The notes below the pieces were generated by a model, which searched no databases, was not told where the DNA came from, and worked only from the letters and a program-made list of their open reading frames with translations. Positions 41,192-50,246 of a stretch of DNA of 64,000 bases are shown piece by piece (the first letter of the stretch is position 1; each line of letters begins with the position of its first letter). This DNA is from Paenibacillus methanolicus (GTDB lineage Bacteria > Bacillota > Bacilli > Paenibacillales > Paenibacillaceae). The stretch lies in NCBI RefSeq assembly GCF_008124765.1, contig NZ_VNHS01000005.1:1-64000 (forward strand). The letters are read 5' to 3'. A program made the translations under genes and the position numbers.

Positions 41192-42709
41192 ATGAATATT
41201 TACCTGCTTGCCATCATTTTTCTCGTTCCCGCGCTGGCCATGGTCTGCATGACCGTGATGATCGTGTGCCGGGACTATCGGAACAACCTCTATCGGGCGG
41301 CCGGGCGGATGTTTGCCGTGGCGGCGTTGAATTTTATGGCGATGTTCTTCATGAACAGCGCGCCGCTCCATCACCGGGCCTCGATTCTCCTCTATATCCT
41401 GTTTCCGCTCATCACGCTCCTGTTGGTATCTGTTCTTCATTATTGGTTCCTCTATACCCGTGCCTACGAGAAGAGGCATGCGCGTTGGTACAAGGCGCTA
41501 ATCGCCGCGTTTCTCGTCCAGCTGTTATCGATTCCCTTCGTGTCGTCCACGGGTTATGTCGGCCTGCGATCGGATGGTTCGGTCTTCTATGAACCCGGTC
41601 CCGGCATGTATGCGTTCTGGGGGCTCACGTTCGTCGCGCTCGGGACGATCCTTCGATTGTTTATTCCGTTGTTCAGACGAGAGCCGGGTCCGGCCCGCAT
41701 TCTGCTCACGGCGATGCTCTTGGCGACCGGATTCGGAGTCGGGATCAACGTCGCGAGCATTCTGTTCCAATCGCAGCAGTATTATTTGGACAAGCTGACT
41801 ACGCATTCGATGATTTTCGCCATGGTCGGGATTTATATCAACATGGTCAAATATAACGACTTGCCTTCCTTCGAGAAGCGATACCGGATCTTGTTCGAGC
41901 GGGCGCCGCTGGGCATCCTTATCGTCGACGGGCAAGGCGCCATTCGGGAAGCGAGCCCGGCCGCGCTCGACATTTTGAATTTGCCGGCTTCTTCCTCCGA
42001 TATCATGCACAACGTGCCGGAGACGAAGCGGGAAGCGTGGCTAAGGGATTATGAGGCGGCGTTTCGCGCCCAGACCCGAATGCAGAACACGGAGCTGATG
42101 CTATCCGCCGCGCTCGGGATGAACCGAACTATCGCCATGGATTCCGAGTTTATCGTCGTCGGGGGCGAAACGCTGCAGTTCATCATGATCCGGGACATTA
42201 CGGAGATGAAGCACAACGAGCGGCAGATCACGTATTTGGCTTATCATGACGGGTTGACAGGCTTGTACAACCGCGCTGCGTTCCAGCGCGAATTGGACCG
42301 GCTGCTGAGCGTATCGGCCTCGTGCTCTCTCATTCTGATGGACTTGAACAAATTCAAAGCCATCAATGACAATTACGGCCATCATGCGGGCGATCTCGCG
42401 TTATGCCATGTCGCGGCGAAGCTGTCCGAGGCGGCCGGACCGGCGGAATTCGTCGCGCGGTTCGCAGGCGATGAATTCGTCGTACTGACCGCCGGCCAGG
42501 AGGAAGCGGACCGTTTTCTCGCGAAGCTTGCGCAGGCGCAGGAGGCGAGTCCGTTCCGGCTTGCCGCCGACGGCGAGCACATCGAGGTGACGTTGAGCGT
42601 GGGCATCAGCCATTATCCGCGCGATGGCGAGAACGCCGACGATTTGTATAAGCGGGCGGATGAGCGGATGTACCGGATGAAGAAGCAGCCCGCTGCCGTC
42701 AGCGATTAA
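41192..42709 (+). CDS. Diguanylate cyclase (7TM-PAS-GGDEF)
   Basis: This 505-residue protein has an N-terminal block of about seven membrane helices (residues 1-215, the histidine-kinase N-terminal 7TM type), a PAS domain (about 225-335: RYRILFERAPLGILIVDGQGAI) and a GGDEF domain (about 345-500: YLAYHDGLTGLYNRAAF; RFAGDEFVVL). The signature is AGDEF rather than GGDEF, an accepted active variant. It makes c-di-GMP in response to a membrane or cytosolic signal. GAGAGGGTAAACGG precedes the ATG. Confidence 0.93.
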   Translation: MNIYLLAIIFLVPALAMVCMTVMIVCRDYRNNLYRAAGRMFAVAALNFMAMFFMNSAPLHHRASILLYILFPLITLLLVSVLHYWFLYTRAYEKRHARWYKALIAAFLVQLLSIPFVSSTGYVGLRSDGSVFYEPGPGMYAFWGLTFVALGTILRLFIPLFRREPGPARILLTAMLLATGFGVGINVASILFQSQQYYLDKLTTHSMIFAMVGIYINMVKYNDLPSFEKRYRILFERAPLGILIVDGQGAIREASPAALDILNLPASSSDIMHNVPETKREAWLRDYEAAFRAQTRMQNTELMLSAALGMNRTIAMDSEFIVVGGETLQFIMIRDITEMKHNERQITYLAYHDGLTGLYNRAAFQRELDRLLSVSASCSLILMDLNKFKAINDNYGHHAGDLALCHVAAKLSEAAGPAEFVARFAGDEFVVLTAGQEEADRFLAKLAQAQEASPFRLAADGEHIEVTLSVGISHYPRDGENADDLYKRADERMYRMKKQPAAVSD

Positions 42710-42736
42710 CAGCCGCTAGAATTAGCGCATTCCTCA

Positions 42737-42767
42737 CAACCACGCCCCTACGGGCGTGGTTGTTTTC
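42737..42767 (+). terminator. Terminator after diguanylate cyclase
   Basis: CAACCACGCCC-CTAC-GGGCGTGGTTGTTTT is a perfect stem with a T run. Confidence 0.9.
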
Positions 42768-42887
42768 GCGTTGGATCGGAAGTGAGGACAATAGCCCGAA
42801 AAAGGTCTATTGTGCCGGCCGCGGTCATCGATTTATAGTAGGGAGAGGAAACGATTGGAAAACGATAGCGGAGGAGGCGTTTGCGTC

Positions 42888-43496
42888 ATGAGATCGATTT
42901 TTGTCCTGGGAGACAGCATCTCCATTCAGTATGGGCCTTACTTAAAGCGGATGACCGAGGGGCGGTTCGTCTATGACCGGAAGCGGGGCGAAGAAGAGGC
43001 GCTCGCCGATCTGGACCATCCCGTCGGCGCGAACGGCGGGGACAGCGCGATGGTGCTCGACTATTTGAAGAGCGAGCAGGCGAGAGGGACGCGTTACGAT
43101 CTGCTGCTGCTTAATTGCGGACTGCACGATGTGAAGACGGATCCGGAGACGGGCGAGAAGCAGGTGCCGCCGGATCCGTACCGCCGCAATTTGGAGGAGA
43201 TCGTCATTATTGCGCGGGAAATGACGCAAGCCGTCATTTGGCTTCGCACGACGGATGCGGTCGAAGACATTCATAACGCCCGCATCGCCGCTTTTCATCG
43301 TTACCATGACGATGTCGTCGCCTATAACGCGATCGCGGACGAGATTATGAGCCGATACGACGTGGCCACGCTCGATCTGTACGCGTTCACCCGCGCATTC
43401 GGTACGGATGCCTTCTGGGACCATGTGCATTTTACGGAAGAGGTGCGGCGCTTGCAGGCCGCATATATTGCGGGGTATTTGGAGCGGTACGGCTGA
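42888..43496 (+). CDS. SGNH/GDSL-family hydrolase
   Basis: This 202-residue protein starts at ATG 42888 (GGAGGAGG ribosome site); a longer frame upstream is less supported. Block I is FVLGDSISIQYG (nucleophile Ser), block III LLLNCGLHD and block V DHVHFT (catalytic Asp-x-x-His). No signal peptide, so cytosolic. It resembles small GDSL esterases often found near rhamnogalacturonan or carbohydrate genes. Substrate unknown. Confidence 0.88.
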   Translation: MRSIFVLGDSISIQYGPYLKRMTEGRFVYDRKRGEEEALADLDHPVGANGGDSAMVLDYLKSEQARGTRYDLLLLNCGLHDVKTDPETGEKQVPPDPYRRNLEEIVIIAREMTQAVIWLRTTDAVEDIHNARIAAFHRYHDDVVAYNAIADEIMSRYDVATLDLYAFTRAFGTDAFWDHVHFTEEVRRLQAAYIAGYLERYG

Positions 43497-43519
43497 AGCT
43501 GCCGGTGCAGCAAATGACC

Positions 43520-43564
43520 AAAAAGGTACGGCTCCCGCATCTTGCGGAGGCCGTACCTTTTGTT
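43520..43564. terminator. Bidirectional terminator
   Basis: AAAAGGTACGGC...GCCGTACCTTTTG with inner TCCCGCA/TGCGGAG, between convergent genes; T runs on both sides. Confidence 0.9.
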
Positions 43565-43574
43565 TTCAACTCGA

Positions 43575-45953
43575 CTAAACCGCTTTTTTCGCCTTCGATT
43601 GACCTTCGGCCTTCAGCTTGGCGATCAGCTTGTCGCCCTCGACGTCGAGGTTCGGCAGCAGGCGGTCCAGCCAGCGCGGCAGCCACCAGGCTTTGTCGCC
43701 GAATACCGACATGATCGCGGGCACGAGCGTCATGCGCACGATGAAGGCATCGATCAGGATGCCGGCCGCCAGCGCGAAGCCGATCTGACGGATCATCGCA
43801 TCCGGCGCGAAGATGAAACCGGCGAACACGGACACCATGATGACGGCGGCGGCCAGGACGACGCGGCTTGCCATTTCGTAGCCGTTCACGACGCTCTCGG
43901 CGCCGCGTTTGCCGTGGACATAAGATTCGCGCATGGAGCTGACCAGGAACACCTGGTAATCCATCGCCAGCCCGTACAGAATGCCGGTTACCATGATCGG
44001 CATGAAGCTGAGCAGCGGGCCGCCGGTGTCGAAGCCGAACACGTCGTGCAGCCAGCCCCACTGGTAGACGGCGGTCGTCAGGCCGAAGGTGGCCAGGATG
44101 CTCAGAATGAAGCCGACCGTCGCTTTGATCGGGACGATGATCGAGCGGAACACGAGCAGCAAAATAATGAGCGACAGCACGACGATGATGCCGACGTACA
44201 GCGGGAACACTTCGGCGAGCTTCGCCGACATGTCGATGTTGATGGCGGTGAAGCCGGTGACGCCGATCGTCGCGTTCGCCGCCTTCGCGAAGCTCGAATC
44301 CGGGTCGCGCAAATCGTGCACGAGATCCTTCGTTTCTTTATCCGTCGGTCCCGTCTTCGGGATGAGGCTGACGATGGCCATGCTGCCGGACTCGTTAAAG
44401 CCCATCGGGGTCACGACCGACACGTTCTCGTGCTTCTGCAGCTCTTGGACCAGACCGCCCAGCTGCTCCGGCGTTATCGCCGCCGACGCGTCCTTCGGCT
44501 CCGCTACGAGCAGCAGCGTACCGTTGAAGCCTTCGCCGAAGCCCTTGGTGATCGCGTCGTAGCTTTGTCTAGCCGTCGTGTCGAGATCCGCCGAGGCGCC
44601 GGACGGGATGCCAAGGTCCATCTTGGCGGCCGGAATCGCGGCCACGCCGAGCACGATGATGACGCCGGCGATAATGAGCCAGCGGAACTTGACCGTACCT
44701 TTCGCCCAGCGATTCGCGAAGCCCTGATCGGCTTTCTTCGCGGACTTCTTGGCCGCTTCGCGAGCTTTGGCGGTGCAGATCTTCTCGCCTACGAAGCCGA
44801 GCAGAGCCGGGAGCAAGGTCAAGGACAGCAGGACGGTCACGAAGACGGTCGCCGCGGCGACGAGCGCCATCGTCGACAGGAACTGAATGCCGATGACGAG
44901 CATGCCGCACAGGGCGATAATCACGGTGAGGCCGGCGAAGAAGACGGCGCTGCCGGCGGTGCCGACCGCCCGGCTGGCCGCTTCGCGCGCGGTCAAACCT
45001 TCGTCGAGTACCATGCGGCGCTGGCGGTTGACGATGAACAGCGAGTAGTCGATCCCGACCGCAAGGCCGATCATGACCGCCAGGGCCGGCGTAATATCGG
45101 TCATCTGGACGAACTTCGAGAGCGCGAACGCGCCGCCGATGCTGATGGCTACGCCGAAGATCGCGGTGAGCAGCGGCAGACCCGCGGCAACGACCGAGCC
45201 GAGCGTAATGAACAGGACGACGGCGGCGACGGCGATGCCGATCGCTTCGGTCGAGCCGATCGCCGGCATGGTCGAGAGCGATTCGCTCGGGATGACGCCG
45301 ATGCCGGTGTTGCCTTCTTGCGCCGCGTTCACCGCGGCCATAACCTCATCCGGCACGGTGGCCGGTAGCGACGTCAGCTGCTCGGTGAACTGGAATTGGA
45401 ACAAGGCGACGCTGGCGTCGGAGGCAATCATGGCGCCGATGACCGGCACGCCGTCCACGACCAGCGGGCCGTACGGAGGCGCTTCGCCTCCGGCAGCGCC
45501 TGCTTGATCCGCGCCGGTGCTCGCTTGACCGGCTGCAGCAGCGTCTTGACCGGCTTGCGATGCCGCATTGCCTTGCGCCTCTTGGCCGCCGGCGGCAGCC
45601 GAAGCGCCGGCCGCGGCTGCCAATTCAGCCGGGTTAATCACATAATCCTTGTCATAGACGCCGCCGACGGCCTTCTGAATGGCCGCCAGCCGTTCGGGCG
45701 TATCCAGTCGCTCGCCTTCTGGCGCGGTGAACACGATGCTCGCTTGCCCGCCGGATGCGGCCGGCAGCTCTTCCGTTAACTTGTCGAGCACCTTCTGCGA
45801 TTCGGTGCCCGCGATCTTCATCTCGGAGCTGGAATGAATGCCGTTGATGCCGAGCATGGCGCCGACGATCCCGAGAATGACGACCCAGCTGATGAGAAAA
45901 TGCCATGGTTTGTCGTAGGCGGTGCGGCCTAACTTATACAGAAACGTGGACAT
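43575..45953 (-). CDS. MMPL-family (RND) transporter
   Basis: This 792-residue protein has twelve predicted membrane segments in two halves, each with a large external loop, typical of MMPL/YdfJ/YdgH proteins. GIDYSLFIVNRQRRM and AMDYQVFLVSSMRESY carry the conserved Asp-Tyr pairs for proton relay. The first external loop holds an Ala/Gly/Gln-rich insert (about residues 110-160, AAAAGASAAAGGQEAQGN...) that is low complexity. It is cotranscribed with the upstream TetR gene. Lipid or drug export is inferred. Confidence 0.94.
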   Translation of the reverse strand: MSTFLYKLGRTAYDKPWHFLISWVVILGIVGAMLGINGIHSSSEMKIAGTESQKVLDKLTEELPAASGGQASIVFTAPEGERLDTPERLAAIQKAVGGVYDKDYVINPAELAAAAGASAAAGGQEAQGNAASQAGQDAAAAGQASTGADQAGAAGGEAPPYGPLVVDGVPVIGAMIASDASVALFQFQFTEQLTSLPATVPDEVMAAVNAAQEGNTGIGVIPSESLSTMPAIGSTEAIGIAVAAVVLFITLGSVVAAGLPLLTAIFGVAISIGGAFALSKFVQMTDITPALAVMIGLAVGIDYSLFIVNRQRRMVLDEGLTAREAASRAVGTAGSAVFFAGLTVIIALCGMLVIGIQFLSTMALVAAATVFVTVLLSLTLLPALLGFVGEKICTAKAREAAKKSAKKADQGFANRWAKGTVKFRWLIIAGVIIVLGVAAIPAAKMDLGIPSGASADLDTTARQSYDAITKGFGEGFNGTLLLVAEPKDASAAITPEQLGGLVQELQKHENVSVVTPMGFNESGSMAIVSLIPKTGPTDKETKDLVHDLRDPDSSFAKAANATIGVTGFTAINIDMSAKLAEVFPLYVGIIVVLSLIILLLVFRSIIVPIKATVGFILSILATFGLTTAVYQWGWLHDVFGFDTGGPLLSFMPIMVTGILYGLAMDYQVFLVSSMRESYVHGKRGAESVVNGYEMASRVVLAAAVIMVSVFAGFIFAPDAMIRQIGFALAAGILIDAFIVRMTLVPAIMSVFGDKAWWLPRWLDRLLPNLDVEGDKLIAKLKAEGQSKAKKAV

Positions 45954-45987
45954 GGGTAAAGCGCTCCTTTATTAGCCAAAATAATTC

Positions 45988-46611
45988 TTAGAACCCGTTG
46001 CGCAAATACGCGAAGGTCGAGTTCAAATACTGCTCGAAAGTGATCGCGTCCGTCTGGTCGCCCGGCTCCTCGCCGGGGAGCAGCACGTTCATGCTGCCGT
46101 CGAGAACGGGGACGAACGCGCCGTAGACCGCGCCGGCGAGCAGATGGGTGTACTCGGCGGGATAGCGCTCGCCGGCGAACTCCGCCAACAATTGCTGGGC
46201 GGCCATCTGCAAGCGATGCAGAATGCTTAAACTATAGGGCTCAAGCGTAGGATAACCTTTGGCCAGCGAGACGAACCGGCGAAGCTTTAATAGAAAATCC
46301 TTGGTCAATTGCATCGTCATCAGACGATACAGCATATCGAGCGGCGTCGTATCCGGAGGTAGCGAGGCGAATAACAAAGCGGTGTATTCCTCTTCGTTCT
46401 TCACGGTCACCGCGCCGGCCGCAACCGCTTCTTCCTTACAGGAGAAGTAGTTGGCGAACGTACGTCTCGAATAGCCGGCCTTCTTCACGACATCATCGAC
46501 GATGAAGCCGTCCAGCCCATGCTCCAGCGCCAGCTCGAATGCCGTCTCCGCCAGTGCGGCGGCAGTTGCTTCCTTCTTCTTATCTCGCAAGGTTAGCTTG
46601 TCGTGAAGCAC
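45988..46611 (-). CDS. TetR/AcrR-family regulator of MMPL operon
   Basis: This 207-residue protein has the DNA-binding domain TAAALAETAFELALEHGLDGFIVDDVVKKAGYSRRTFANYFSCKEEA (in pieces; residues 15-60). The C-terminal part is TetR-like. It is the first gene of a two-gene operon with the MMPL exporter 34 bp downstream, the usual autoregulated pair. A candidate operator (46693-46705) lies upstream of its start. Confidence 0.93.
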   Translation of the reverse strand: MLHDKLTLRDKKKEATAAALAETAFELALEHGLDGFIVDDVVKKAGYSRRTFANYFSCKEEAVAAGAVTVKNEEEYTALLFASLPPDTTPLDMLYRLMTMQLTKDFLLKLRRFVSLAKGYPTLEPYSLSILHRLQMAAQQLLAEFAGERYPAEYTHLLAGAVYGAFVPVLDGSMNVLLPGEEPGDQTDAITFEQYLNSTFAYLRNGF

Positions 46612-46692
46612 GTAAGCAGATTCTCCTTTCCATCGTTATCGGATGGGATGATGGGCTACTGTCTATATATATTATTGCTCAAAGTGCAATGA

Positions 46693-46705
46693 TGCACAAT
46701 GTGCA
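46693..46705. promoter_or_regulatory. Candidate operator, TetR-MMPL operon
   Basis: TGCACA-A-TGTGCA is a perfect dyad, with further GTGCAA and TTGCTC half-sites within 20 bp, about 85 nt upstream of the TetR gene start. Confidence 0.5.
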
Positions 46706-46843
46706 AAGTTTACAACATTGTGACGCTCTCGATGCGAGCGGCAGCAGGCGTATCGGCTAAGCCGAGAGCAGCATGCCAATTCGCGGGGAGGTTGGAGGGT
46801 GAAGACAACTTCTTTGACTTTGCGCGTCGGTTGCTTCATGCAT

Positions 46844-46880
46844 GAAAAAGCGAGGCCGGGAGCAGTCCCGTACCTCGCAG
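46844..46880 (-). terminator. Minus-strand terminator of DUF1036-like gene
   Basis: Read on the minus strand, GCGAGGTACGGGACTGCTCCCGGCCTCGC-type stem followed by TTTTTC; it lies 30 bp past the stop at 46911. Confidence 0.8.
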
Positions 46881-46910
46881 AGTTCAACCAGCCATTGGGG
46901 TTCTATTAAA

Positions 46911-47447
46911 CTAACGTTTCGAAATTGATTTCCGACCAGCACGAGGCCGCAACACGCGATCGCCGCTAACATCGGGCGGGGAGATCCGACCAACGTTCGG
47001 CCGTTTTCCGATTAATTCCGTGTGGACGTTTCTAAACCTAGATTTTCTCTGACTGCTGCCGGTTGAAAGATTAACAGTATAGTTCCTGTAATTTCCAACT
47101 GAGATTCTTCTCATTCCCACTATTCGACATAACGGAGCATCGCAGTAGCCTGCGCCCCCGCAAAGACGGAATGCATTCTGAGGAAGATTAATCGTGTTCC
47201 CGCCAGACCACACAAGACTCCTGGATATAGATTCGGCATAAAAATAGATTTGTTGATTATTTACGGCTCCCCTCACAACCTCTACCGTTTGCCCAGGGTT
47301 CACTTGGTACCAACCAACCGCTTCATACCAGTTGGGGAAAGGTATCGTGGAGCCGGAGTCGGTCCTGCAGCTTGGTTTGTAGTAGGCTGCGGCAACATAC
47401 ACGGTTAGATGGGTATTGTTACGAAAATTAAATCCCATCGCTTTCAC
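46911..47447 (-). CDS. DUF1036-like protein A
   Basis: The 178-residue protein has GFNFRNNTHLTVYVAAAYYKPSC, then AVGWYQVNPGQTVEVVRGAVNNQQIYFYAES, the pattern of DUF1036 (fold: N-terminal strand, Trp, 'PG' turn, YxYAE). It has four or five conserved-looking cysteines and a basic, disordered C-terminus (PRAGRKSISKR). No signal peptide. A paralogue lies divergently at 48003. DUF1036 proteins are of unknown function. AGGAAGTGAAAGCG precedes the ATG. Confidence 0.72.
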   Translation of the reverse strand: MKAMGFNFRNNTHLTVYVAAAYYKPSCRTDSGSTIPFPNWYEAVGWYQVNPGQTVEVVRGAVNNQQIYFYAESISRSLVWSGGNTINLPQNAFRLCGGAGYCDAPLCRIVGMRRISVGNYRNYTVNLSTGSSQRKSRFRNVHTELIGKRPNVGRISPPDVSGDRVLRPRAGRKSISKR

Positions 47448-47517
47448 TTCCTTTCGAATTGAATTACATGCATAACGTATGCAGGTTTTCGAGAAAGGAA
47501 GTGGACATCGCTAATAC

Positions 47518-47543
47518 GCCGCGTAATTGCGGCTCTTTTTTTG
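47518..47543 (+). terminator. Orphan plus-strand terminator
   Basis: GCCGC-GTAATT-GCGGC followed by TCTTTTTTTG. The nearest upstream plus-strand gene is absent, so it may be a relic or end a short transcript. Confidence 0.6.
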
Positions 47544-47699
47544 TTCCAAAAGTTGATGTTCCTGCCACAAACCAACGACAGTTACGACACAGACTGGTTC
47601 TAATTTAGAAGCGTTTCTATGATTTGGGCTAGTAAATCAGAACGATTACCTCTACTAATTCATATGATTCTAGTAATTCATGATAGAGGAGGTTTTCAA

Positions 47700-47881
47700 T
47701 TGACAAAAAAACGTGAATAGCAATTTGCGTTCTGTACGATCCCAAGCAGAAGTTCGTCAGCAAAGACACACTCGTTGGACAGGCTGGTACATTAGGACTC
47801 GAGATCTTCGACTGGAAAAATAATCGGGGTAACCGAATTATTGTACAGCCAAATGGGGTTCCTGGGGCAATATGCGGCTGA
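47700..47881 (+). pseudogene. Frameshifted small gene relic
   Basis: TAGAGGAGGTTTTCAA precedes TTG 47700, which opens MTKKRE and stops at TAG. One base over, a coding-like frame continues IAICVLYDPKQKFVSKD and GQAGTLGLEIFDWKNNRGN to TGA 47881. Together they would form a protein of about 60 residues. A CCTCTA/TAGAGG stem spans the ribosome site. It lies between the two DUF1036-like genes. Family unknown. Confidence 0.45.
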
Positions 47882-48002
47882 GATGCGGCCATGACTACAC
47901 CATCTCATTTTACGAGGTATAACACAGCGCAACTGTGGTTGTCGGAGTGTTTCTCCCACAGCTGCAATGCGGGTGGTAAGACTTTAAGTGGGGGTGAGAT
48001 CA

Positions 48003-48494
48003 ATGAGTCTCTTTTTTCGTAACACCACGAATTCCGTCCTGCGCGTAGCCATATATTTTCACGATACTCGATGCGGCTTCCACATCATAGGAGAGAGAAT
48101 TATCTTAGCTGCCTGGTACCGTTTGGATCCTGGTCAATCGCGGCAGCTTGTAAGCGGCACCGTAGGGGGGAGCGACTTTTATTATTATGCCGAGAATACG
48201 GCAAGAACGATGACATGGTCCGGTAACTTCACCACGGACGTGCCGAATAATGGTCATAACGGATGCTGGAGCCGGGGAGTTCCGGGAGGCGTATGCAGCA
48301 ATTGCAGGAGACTCGGATTTCGAACAATCAGTATTCCGGCAGGTACGGTGAACTACACGATCAACCTCATTGCAAGCAGTGCGCAAAGAAATGAGAGGCG
48401 CAAAAATACTCATATGGCCTTACCCACGAAACGCAACCTATCACGTAAATCAGAGAACGGGAAACGACTAACGGGAAGCCCTAGAAAAAAGTAA
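48003..48494 (+). CDS. DUF1036-like protein B
   Basis: This 163-residue paralogue of the 46911 product has MSLFFRNTTNSVLRVAIYFHDTRC, AAWYRLDPGQSRQLVSGTVGGSDFYYYAENTARTMTWSG (compare WYQVNPGQTVEVVRG and YFYAESISRSLVWSGG), and INLIASSAQRNERRKNTH versus VNLSTGSSQRKSRFRNVH. Start ATG 48003 follows GGGGGTGAGATCA; GTG 47988 is an alternative. The basic tail is again disordered. The divergent arrangement suggests an inverted duplication or exchange. Confidence 0.72.
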   Translation: MSLFFRNTTNSVLRVAIYFHDTRCGFHIIGERIILAAWYRLDPGQSRQLVSGTVGGSDFYYYAENTARTMTWSGNFTTDVPNNGHNGCWSRGVPGGVCSNCRRLGFRTISIPAGTVNYTINLIASSAQRNERRKNTHMALPTKRNLSRKSENGKRLTGSPRKK

Positions 48495-48620
48495 TGCCGC
48501 CCGGCGGCCATCGAGTTGTACAGTTGTAAGCTGAACCAACTCGAATCTCGACAATCAACACGAGATTGCGATGTTTCTTTACGTTGTGAATTGGGACGAA
48601 AAGTTAGGCTCAAGAGTAGC

Positions 48621-48667
48621 AAAGGGGACCCCGCTCGTCATCCTAAATGACGGTTGGCCCCCTTTCG
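48621..48667. terminator. Bidirectional terminator
   Basis: AAAGGGGACC...GGCCCCCTTT with an inner CGTCAT/ATGACG stem, between the convergent DUF1036-like and GH43 genes. Confidence 0.85.
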
Positions 48668-48669
48668 CC

Positions 48670-49992
48670 TTATGGCGTCACTTCGCGGAACGTGGCGTCG
48701 GCTTTCTCCTGCGCGGACGCGATCGGGTCGATTCGTAACGCGTTGTTGTAATGCCGGATATAGCGGTCCGTGAAGTTATAGGAACGATACGAACTCCAGC
48801 CGGAAGAAGCGGCGAGTCCCGCGGTCTTCACGAAGGTGGCGTCGTTCTTGAACGTCGCGGTGCCGTCGTCCTTCTCCAGCACGAGCGCGTAATTCTTGTG
48901 CCTTAGATAATAGCCGGGGAAATTGACGGATTCGAACGATACGCCCGAGGCGGCGGCGAGTCCCGGCACGATCCGGAAGCGGGCGTCGTCCGCCGGACTT
49001 ACGTTCTGATCGATGCGAGCCTGATAATTGGAATGGCGAATATAGTAGCCGGCATTGTTGTAGGACTCGACTCGCCGCACATCGCCCGGCTGCCCGGTTT
49101 CCTTGAGCACGGTCATATGGCGCACCGTCCCCGACAGCGCGGTTAGCTCCTTGCGCGCCGTCCACGCGAGGAAGCCGCCGGAGGAATCGCTGTAGTAGTA
49201 TTTGGCATCGGTATAGGAGTCGAAATAGATGCGCCACGCGCCGCTATCCAGCTGCACGAGCGCTGGACCCTCTACCCAGGAGCCCCAGCCGGCCCAGTCG
49301 CCGGCGCGCTGGAACGTGTAAGGACCGGTCAAGCTGGAAGCCGTCGCGTATTCGATATATTTGGTCGTTTCGTTCTTGGCGAACGCGTGGTAGGTGCCGC
49401 CGCTCTTGACGATGAACGTGTCGATGTAATTGGGACCGAGCCCTTGGAGAGCGACCGGCGCGGAGAACGACGTCGTGGCGAGATTGCCGGTGGACGCCGC
49501 GATTTTGTAGGGCAGGAAATTCTCGTAGTTGCCCGGGGACAGCGAGACGATGATATTCAAGCCGCCGTCCGTGTCTTTGAACCATTCCGGCGCCCACGTA
49601 TGCCCGATGCCGCTCGGAATCGATAGCGTCACGTTGCGGACGAACGTCCAATTGTTCCGGTCCGGGCTGGACGCGATGCCGATCGTATTGCCGCTCCAGT
49701 TCGTTGTATAGACGATGTAATAGTTGCCGTCCGTATGCTTCATGATGCTCGGGTCGCGGATGAGTCCGGTCGGCGGCGTATACGCCGGGCCTTTCATCAG
49801 CCCGTAGTTCGTCGCGTTGTACGACTGATACATATACAGGTTGGATTCGTTCGCGTTCGTAAAAGCCGACATCGTGTACACGCTCGTCGCGGCTTGAGCA
49901 GGGGCGGGCAGGCAGGCGAGCGACAAGCCGAGCAGGAGACAACAGCAGAGCAGCCAGGACATGCCTTGGCGCAGGGAGAAACGGACATACAT
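48670..49992 (-). CDS. Secreted GH43 with AbfB (CBM42) domain
   Basis: This 440-residue protein starts at ATG 49992 (GAGGAGTTGATCGATTC). The signal peptide is MSWLLCCCLLLGLSLACLPAPAQA. A GH43 five-blade propeller lies at about residues 35-300: base Asp in IRDPSIMKHTDGNYY, pKa-modulating Asp in YIDTFIV, general acid Glu in WVEGPALV. It is followed by an AbfB arabinose-binding beta-trefoil (YIRHSNYQARID, YYLRHKNYALVLE, RYIRHYNNALRID repeats). The combination matches exo-alpha-1,5-L-arabinofuranosidases such as Streptomyces Araf43A (GH43_26), so arabinan or arabinogalactan side chains are the likely substrate. Confidence 0.92.
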   Translation of the reverse strand: MYVRFSLRQGMSWLLCCCLLLGLSLACLPAPAQAATSVYTMSAFTNANESNLYMYQSYNATNYGLMKGPAYTPPTGLIRDPSIMKHTDGNYYIVYTTNWSGNTIGIASSPDRNNWTFVRNVTLSIPSGIGHTWAPEWFKDTDGGLNIIVSLSPGNYENFLPYKIAASTGNLATTSFSAPVALQGLGPNYIDTFIVKSGGTYHAFAKNETTKYIEYATASSLTGPYTFQRAGDWAGWGSWVEGPALVQLDSGAWRIYFDSYTDAKYYYSDSSGGFLAWTARKELTALSGTVRHMTVLKETGQPGDVRRVESYNNAGYYIRHSNYQARIDQNVSPADDARFRIVPGLAAASGVSFESVNFPGYYLRHKNYALVLEKDDGTATFKNDATFVKTAGLAASSGWSSYRSYNFTDRYIRHYNNALRIDPIASAQEKADATFREVTP

Positions 49993-50021
49993 GAATCGAT
50001 CAACTCCTCGCATGGACAATT

Positions 50022-50037
50022 TCGAAAGCGCTTTCGA
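50022..50037. promoter_or_regulatory. cre-like palindrome upstream of GH43
   Basis: TCGAAAGCGCTTTCGA is a perfect 16-bp dyad 30 nt before the GH43 start. The GAAAGCGCTTTC core matches cre/CcpA and LacI-type operators. Its centre differs from the TGAAACC motif family nearby, so carbon-catabolite control is the first guess. Confidence 0.65.
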
Positions 50038-50177
50038 CGAGAGTATACGCCCTGCGGTCCTCTGCCGCCTACGGAGTTTGATGCGATAAAAGTGGGTTCT
50101 GTTACGCGGATCGGTGGAACGGCGCATCCGGGCGAAGCAAGCGCTTGGCACGCGCGCCGTTCATCCGGCGGCAGACA

Positions 50178-50191
50178 TGAAATGGGTTTCA
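50178..50191. promoter_or_regulatory. LacI-type operator upstream of lacI gene
   Basis: TGAAATGGGTTTCA is the exact reverse complement of the element at 51555. It lies 56 nt before the LacI start in the divergent GH43/LacI promoter region, fitting autoregulation and control of GH43. Confidence 0.7.
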
Positions 50192-50246
50192 TAGCCAGCT
50201 ATCATCTGCTATCATGAAGACAACAATGAGGTCAGGGTGAAGCGGA

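Noticed and set aside
43542-45368. 608-codon plus-strand open frame opposite the MMPL gene
   Set aside because: Its product is an Arg/Asp/His-rich, low-complexity translation typical of the reverse strand of GC-rich genes; the minus strand encodes a clear MMPL transporter.
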